This document shows positions 60,761 through 64,000 of a stretch of DNA of 64,000 bases, piece after piece (within the stretch, counting starts at the first letter, position 1; each line of letters opens with the position of its first letter). This stretch comes from Bradyrhizobium sp. Ai1a-2 (GTDB taxonomy: Bacteria; Pseudomonadota; Alphaproteobacteria; Rhizobiales; Xanthobacteraceae): positions 128,911-192,910 of the forward strand of contig NZ_AUEZ01000006.1 of the NCBI RefSeq assembly GCF_000426245.1. The letters are read 5' to 3'. The position numbers and the translations under genes were made by a program. A model generated the notes under the pieces. That model did no database searches, was not told the DNA's origin, and saw only the letters and a list, made by a program, of their open reading frames with translations.

Positions 60761-61873
60761 ATGGTCCCGACCCAGCGCCTGCCGGCTTCGCTCACGCCAC
60801 TGCAAACTGCGCTCAGCGCCCTGCTGCGCGGGCTTGAGCCGGTACAGCCGGTCGAATTGGTGCTTGCGGACGCGCTGCGCTGCATCGCGGCCGAGATGTC
60901 CCCGCTGCCGGCGCATCCGCCGCATGATCTTGCCGCCACCGATGGTTGGGCCCTGCGTGCCAATGATCTGGTCGGCGCCTCCTCCTACTCGCCGTTGCCA
61001 TTGGCTGCGCCGCCCGCCTGGGTCGAATCCGGTGATGCCATGCCCGGGGCTTGCGATTGCGTGCTCGATGCCGACCTCGTCGAGGTCGCCGGGCCGATTG
61101 CGCAGGTGCTCGCGGAAGCGATCCCGGGGCAGGGCGTCAGGCGCAAGGGCCAGGACATCGCGGAAGGGAGTGTCGTTGCCAAGGCGGGACGGCGCGTGCT
61201 TCCGCGCGATCTCCTGATCGCGCGCACAGCAGGGATCGAGCGGCTCAAGGTACGACGCCCGCAATTGCACATCGTCAACATTCCCGGTGCGACGGCAACC
61301 GCCAAGCTGGTCGCGGAGAGCGCACGTTCGGCCGGCGCTGAAATTGTCAGCCGTGGGGCGGGAGCGCGTGATGCCGCCTCGATCGTCGCCGCGTTTGCAG
61401 ATGCGGCCTGCGATCTCCTGATCACCATTGGCGGCAGCGGCGTCGGCCGCACCGACGCGGCGGTGAGCGCACTCGCTGCGCGCGGCGACGTCATCGCTCA
61501 TGGCATCGCCCTGCAGCCTGGCCGCACTGCCGCCGTCGGCCGTATCGGAACAACGCCGGTCGTTGCGCTGCCGGGCGCGCCGGACCAGGCGTTCGCGGCG
61601 TGGTGGGCGCTCGCGCTGCCGGTGCTCGATCGGCTGACCGGACGGCGACCGCGGAAGGCACTGTCGCTGCCGCTGTCGCGCAAGATTGCATCGCTGGTCG
61701 GCATCGCCGAGTTCGTGCTGCTGGAGCGGCAGCGCGATGCGTGGACGCCGCTCGCGGTCGGCGAACTCTCACTTGATGCGATCGCGCGCGCGGAGGCCTT
61801 TCTGGTCGTGCCCGGCGGTTCCGAAGGATTTGCTGCGGGCATGCCGATCGATGCCTATATGTTGCGGGAATGA
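60761..61873 (+). CDS. MoeA-like molybdopterin-binding protein, divergent
   Basis: A 370-residue protein with the MoeA order of domains: N-terminal HDLAATDGWALRANDLVG (like the MoeA DGFA region), GDAMPGACDCVLDADLVE and RRKGQDIAEGSVVAKAGRRV, then a MoCF-type core (LLITIGGSGVGRTDAAVSAL, TPVVALPGAPDQAFAAWW). It is weaker at the usual MoeA motifs than its neighbour, so it may be specialised. No ribosome site is clear before ATG 60761. Its stop overlaps the ATG of the next gene by 4 bp. Confidence 0.8.
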   Translation: MVPTQRLPASLTPLQTALSALLRGLEPVQPVELVLADALRCIAAEMSPLPAHPPHDLAATDGWALRANDLVGASSYSPLPLAAPPAWVESGDAMPGACDCVLDADLVEVAGPIAQVLAEAIPGQGVRRKGQDIAEGSVVAKAGRRVLPRDLLIARTAGIERLKVRRPQLHIVNIPGATATAKLVAESARSAGAEIVSRGAGARDAASIVAAFADAACDLLITIGGSGVGRTDAAVSALAARGDVIAHGIALQPGRTAAVGRIGTTPVVALPGAPDQAFAAWWALALPVLDRLTGRRPRKALSLPLSRKIASLVGIAEFVLLERQRDAWTPLAVGELSLDAIARAEAFLVVPGGSEGFAAGMPIDAYMLRE

Positions 61874-63828
61874 GTTCCGACATGACCAATACACCTGCGA
61901 AGGACCGCGGCAGTTTCGATCAGGACCAGTTCCTGACCATCCTGTCGCGCGAGGAGGCGGTTGCGCGGTTCGAGGCCGCGTTGTTTCCGCGCGCGGCCGC
62001 CAGCGAAACACGACCGCTCGCGCAGGCGCTCGGCTGCGCGCTGGCCGGCGACGTCGTTGCGCCGATCGATGTGCCGCCGTTCGACCGCTCCAATGTCGAT
62101 GGCTTTGCGGTGCGTTCCGCCGATCTTGCGCAGGCCAGCGAGGCCTCGCCGGTTCGTCTCGTGCTGAACGACGAGATCATCGCCTGCGGCACCGCGCCGG
62201 CGCGGCCGGTGCTGTCGGATACGGCGACCTCGATCGCGACCGGCGGACCCGTTCCGCGCGGGGCGGACGCGATCGTGATGGTCGAGCATACGCAGCCCGC
62301 GGGCCAACGCGCTATCGAGATCCGCCGCGCCGCTTCTCCCGGACAATTCGTGTCCTACGCCGGCTCCGACATCGCGCGCGGCGAAACGCTGCTGCGCGCC
62401 GGCACCATCATCGGCTCGCGCGAGATCGGCATGCTCGCTGCCTGCGGCATCGCGGAGGTCGGCGTGGCGCGGCGGCCGCGTGTCGCCATTCTTTCCACCG
62501 GCGACGAACTGGTGCAGCCGGGCCAGCGGCTGCGTCCGGCCGCGATCTACGACACCAACGGCGCCATCGTCACCGCGGCGATCTCCGAGAATGGCGGCGA
62601 TGCCGTCTTTGTCGGCGCCATTGCCGACGACGAGGTGCAACTCGAAGCCGCCATGCGCAGCGCGCTCGCCGAGAGCGACATGCTGGTGCTCTCCGGCGGC
62701 ACCTCGAAAGGCGCGGGCGATGTGTCCCATCGCATCATCGCGCGGCTCGGCAAGCCGGGCATCATCGCCCATGGCGTGGCGCTGAAGCCGGGCAAGCCGC
62801 TGTGCCTTGCGGTGTGCGACGGCAAGCCGGTGGTGATCCTGCCGGGCTTTCCGACCTCGGCGATGTTCACCTTCCACGACATGATCGTGCCGGTGCTGCG
62901 GCGGATGGCGGGGCTGCCGCCGCGCTCGGATGCGAAGGTGACGGCGAAGGTGCCGGTGCGGATCGCCTCCGAACTCGGCCGCACCGAGTTCGTCATGGTG
63001 TCGCTGGTCGAAGGCGCGGAAGGGCTGATCGCCTATCCGAGCGGCAAGGGCTCTGGCGCGATCACCTCGTTCGCGCAGGCTGACGGTTTCCTCAAGATCG
63101 ATGCGCTGGCCGATCAGATGCCTGCCGGCACCGAGGCCGAAGTGACGCTGTTCACGCCGCATGTGCGCGTGCCCGATCTCGTCATCGTCGGCAGCCATTG
63201 CACCGGGCTCGATCTCGTCACCGCGCCGCTGGCGCGTGCCGGACTCTCGGTGCGCTCGATCGCAGTCGGCAGCCTCGGCGGGCTTGCCGCGGCCAAGCGC
63301 GGCGAATGCGATTTCGCGCCGATCCATCTCTTCGACGAGAAGAGCGAGACCTACAACGTGCCCTATCTCGCCGATGGGCTCGAGCTCGTGCCGGGCTGGC
63401 GGCGGATGCAGGGTATCGTGTTCCGCAAGGGCGACCAGCGCTTCGAAGGCCTGTCGGCGAAGGACGCGGTGCGCGCAGCACTCGCCGATCCTGCCTGCAT
63501 CATGGTCAACCGCAACCAGGGCGCCGGCACGCGCATCCTGATCGACCGTCTGCTCGGCGGCGCACGCCCCGACGGCTACTGGAATCAGCCGCGCTCGCAC
63601 AATGCGGTCGCCGCCGCCGTCGCCCAGCATCGCGCCGACTGGGGCATGACGATCGCACCGGTTGCGCACGCGTCCGAGCTCGGGTTCATTCCGCTGGCGG
63701 AGGAGCATTACGACTTCGCATTGGTGACGGCGCGAAAACATCGCCCGGCCGTGCAGGCGTTTCTGGAGGCGCTGGCCTCTGACGAAAGCCGCGCTGCGCT
63801 GGAGCAGGCGGGTTTCCGCCCGGCATAG
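61870..63828 (+). CDS. MoeA-type molybdopterin molybdenumtransferase fused to a periplasmic-binding-like (PBP) domain
   Basis: A 652-residue protein. Residues 1 to about 425 are MoeA: VPPFDRSNVDGFAVRSADL, IATGGPVPRGADAIVMVEHT, SPGQFVSYAGSDIARGETLL, ILSTGDELV, YDTNGAIVTAAI, LSGGTSKGAGDVSHRI and ILPGFPTSAMFTFHDMIVP. Residues about 435-652 are a PBP-like domain (IVGSHCTGLDLVTAPLARAG; NRNQGAGTRILIDRLLGG; FALVTARKHRPAVQAFLEAL), as found in archaeal and some proteobacterial MoeA/ModE-type fusions. It probably inserts molybdate into molybdopterin and senses molybdate, tungstate or the cofactor. ATG 61870 overlaps the previous stop. Confidence 0.9.
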   Translation: MSSDMTNTPAKDRGSFDQDQFLTILSREEAVARFEAALFPRAAASETRPLAQALGCALAGDVVAPIDVPPFDRSNVDGFAVRSADLAQASEASPVRLVLNDEIIACGTAPARPVLSDTATSIATGGPVPRGADAIVMVEHTQPAGQRAIEIRRAASPGQFVSYAGSDIARGETLLRAGTIIGSREIGMLAACGIAEVGVARRPRVAILSTGDELVQPGQRLRPAAIYDTNGAIVTAAISENGGDAVFVGAIADDEVQLEAAMRSALAESDMLVLSGGTSKGAGDVSHRIIARLGKPGIIAHGVALKPGKPLCLAVCDGKPVVILPGFPTSAMFTFHDMIVPVLRRMAGLPPRSDAKVTAKVPVRIASELGRTEFVMVSLVEGAEGLIAYPSGKGSGAITSFAQADGFLKIDALADQMPAGTEAEVTLFTPHVRVPDLVIVGSHCTGLDLVTAPLARAGLSVRSIAVGSLGGLAAAKRGECDFAPIHLFDEKSETYNVPYLADGLELVPGWRRMQGIVFRKGDQRFEGLSAKDAVRAALADPACIMVNRNQGAGTRILIDRLLGGARPDGYWNQPRSHNAVAAAVAQHRADWGMTIAPVAHASELGFIPLAEEHYDFALVTARKHRPAVQAFLEALASDESRAALEQAGFRPA

Positions 63829-63831
63829 TCG

Positions 63832-63990
63832 CGTAGGGTGGGCAAAGCGAAAGCGTGCCCACCATCGACACTTCGCCCACGATGGTGGGCACGCTGCGCT
63901 CTACCCATCCTACGGATTCTCTCGCTACGAATTCCCTCACACCTCAAACAGCGGACCTGTAGGATGGGTAGAGCGAAGCGAAACCCATCG
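63832..63990. repeat. Intergenic repeat array of TAGGGTGGGCAAAGCGAAAGC type
   Basis: GTAGGGTGGGCAAAGCGAAAGCG, then GGTGGGCACGCTGCGCTCTACCCATCCTAC and again GTAGGATGGGTAGAGCGAAGCG form alternating direct and inverted copies of one unit (GTAGG(G/A)TGGG..A(A)AGCG). It begins right after the MoeA fusion gene. This element type is widely dispersed in related genomes. No gene is seen from 63829 to the window end. Confidence 0.8.
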
Positions 63991-64000
63991 CGATGGAGCA

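Noticed and set aside
60584..61501. N-terminal extension of the binding protein at 59360
   Set aside because: A signal peptide and strong ribosome site mark the start at 60583; the extension is antisense to the MoeA-like gene.
61855..63741. 628-residue minus-strand open frame over the MoeA fusion gene
   Set aside because: High GC makes the antisense frame open. The plus-strand frame has clear MoeA motifs and a start coupled to the previous gene.

Overview
This window looks like chromosomal DNA of a Bradyrhizobium-type alphaproteobacterium (Nitrobacteraceae). The pointers are the high GC content, dense ABC, TRAP and TTT substrate-binding genes, an alphaproteobacterial nor/nirK denitrification island, and several intergenic repeat families that I recognise from Bradyrhizobium-like genomes (the GAGCATGATC palindrome, the CTCTCCCGCTTGCGGGAGAG element and the GGCGAATGGCGAGT element). 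There is no rRNA, CRISPR array, phage or transposase; one tRNA gene with a CAU anticodon is present.

Layout. 1-3.1 kb: branched-chain-type ABC permease (cut by the left edge), AraC regulator and substrate-binding protein. 3.3-6.6 kb: divergent katG/oxyR. 6.7-7.9 kb: dienelactone hydrolase fused to an NTF2-like domain. 7.9-11.4 kb: LacI regulator facing a phytanoyl-CoA-dioxygenase-like gene and an MFS transporter, with three tandem operators between. 12.4-16.8 kb: a probable operon (SCP2-like protein, alpha/beta hydrolase, binding protein, HIBADH-like dehydrogenase, IclR) behind a double palindrome. 16.8-20.3 kb: GntR regulator and tcuAB. 20.3-34.4 kb: denitrification island with norEF, norCBQD, hemN, nirV-nirK, a DUF1858 protein, an NnrR-like regulator, pseudoazurin and a three-gene unit (polytopic membrane protein, DUF2249, DUF59). 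FNR/NnrR/FixK-type boxes (TTGnn-N4-nnCAA) precede most units, so the island reads as one regulon for nitrite to NO to N2O reduction. No nar/nap or nosZ is in view.

34.5-40.0 kb: flgE-flgK-flgL behind a canonical sigma-54 promoter. 40.2-49.0 kb is the least explained region. It holds a TusA-like/radical-SAM fusion convergent with a PhnD-like protein lacking a signal peptide and an acyl-CoA dehydrogenase. It continues with a tightly overlapping operon (45-aa ORF, DUF2064-type transferase, GT-C membrane glycosyltransferase, radical SAM/SPASM protein, GT2 glycosyltransferase), an exported SAM-methyltransferase and a DoxX protein. This is my best candidate for an undescribed system.

49.2-55.6 kb: amino-sugar and peptidoglycan recycling, with a kinase-murQ-SIS operon divergent from nagA and an atypical aspartokinase around two 21-bp-spaced operators. 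55.8-60.6 kb: a collagen-like secreted protein, a lytic transglycosylase, the tRNA, and Bug, TAXI and LivK-type binding proteins. 60.8-63.8 kb: two MoeA-like genes, the second fused to a periplasmic-binding-like domain. The right end is an intergenic repeat.

Start codons below were chosen from Shine-Dalgarno position, overlap with neighbours and domain boundaries, so several genes are shorter than the longest open frame. Functions are assigned from recognisable motifs only; no database search was possible.
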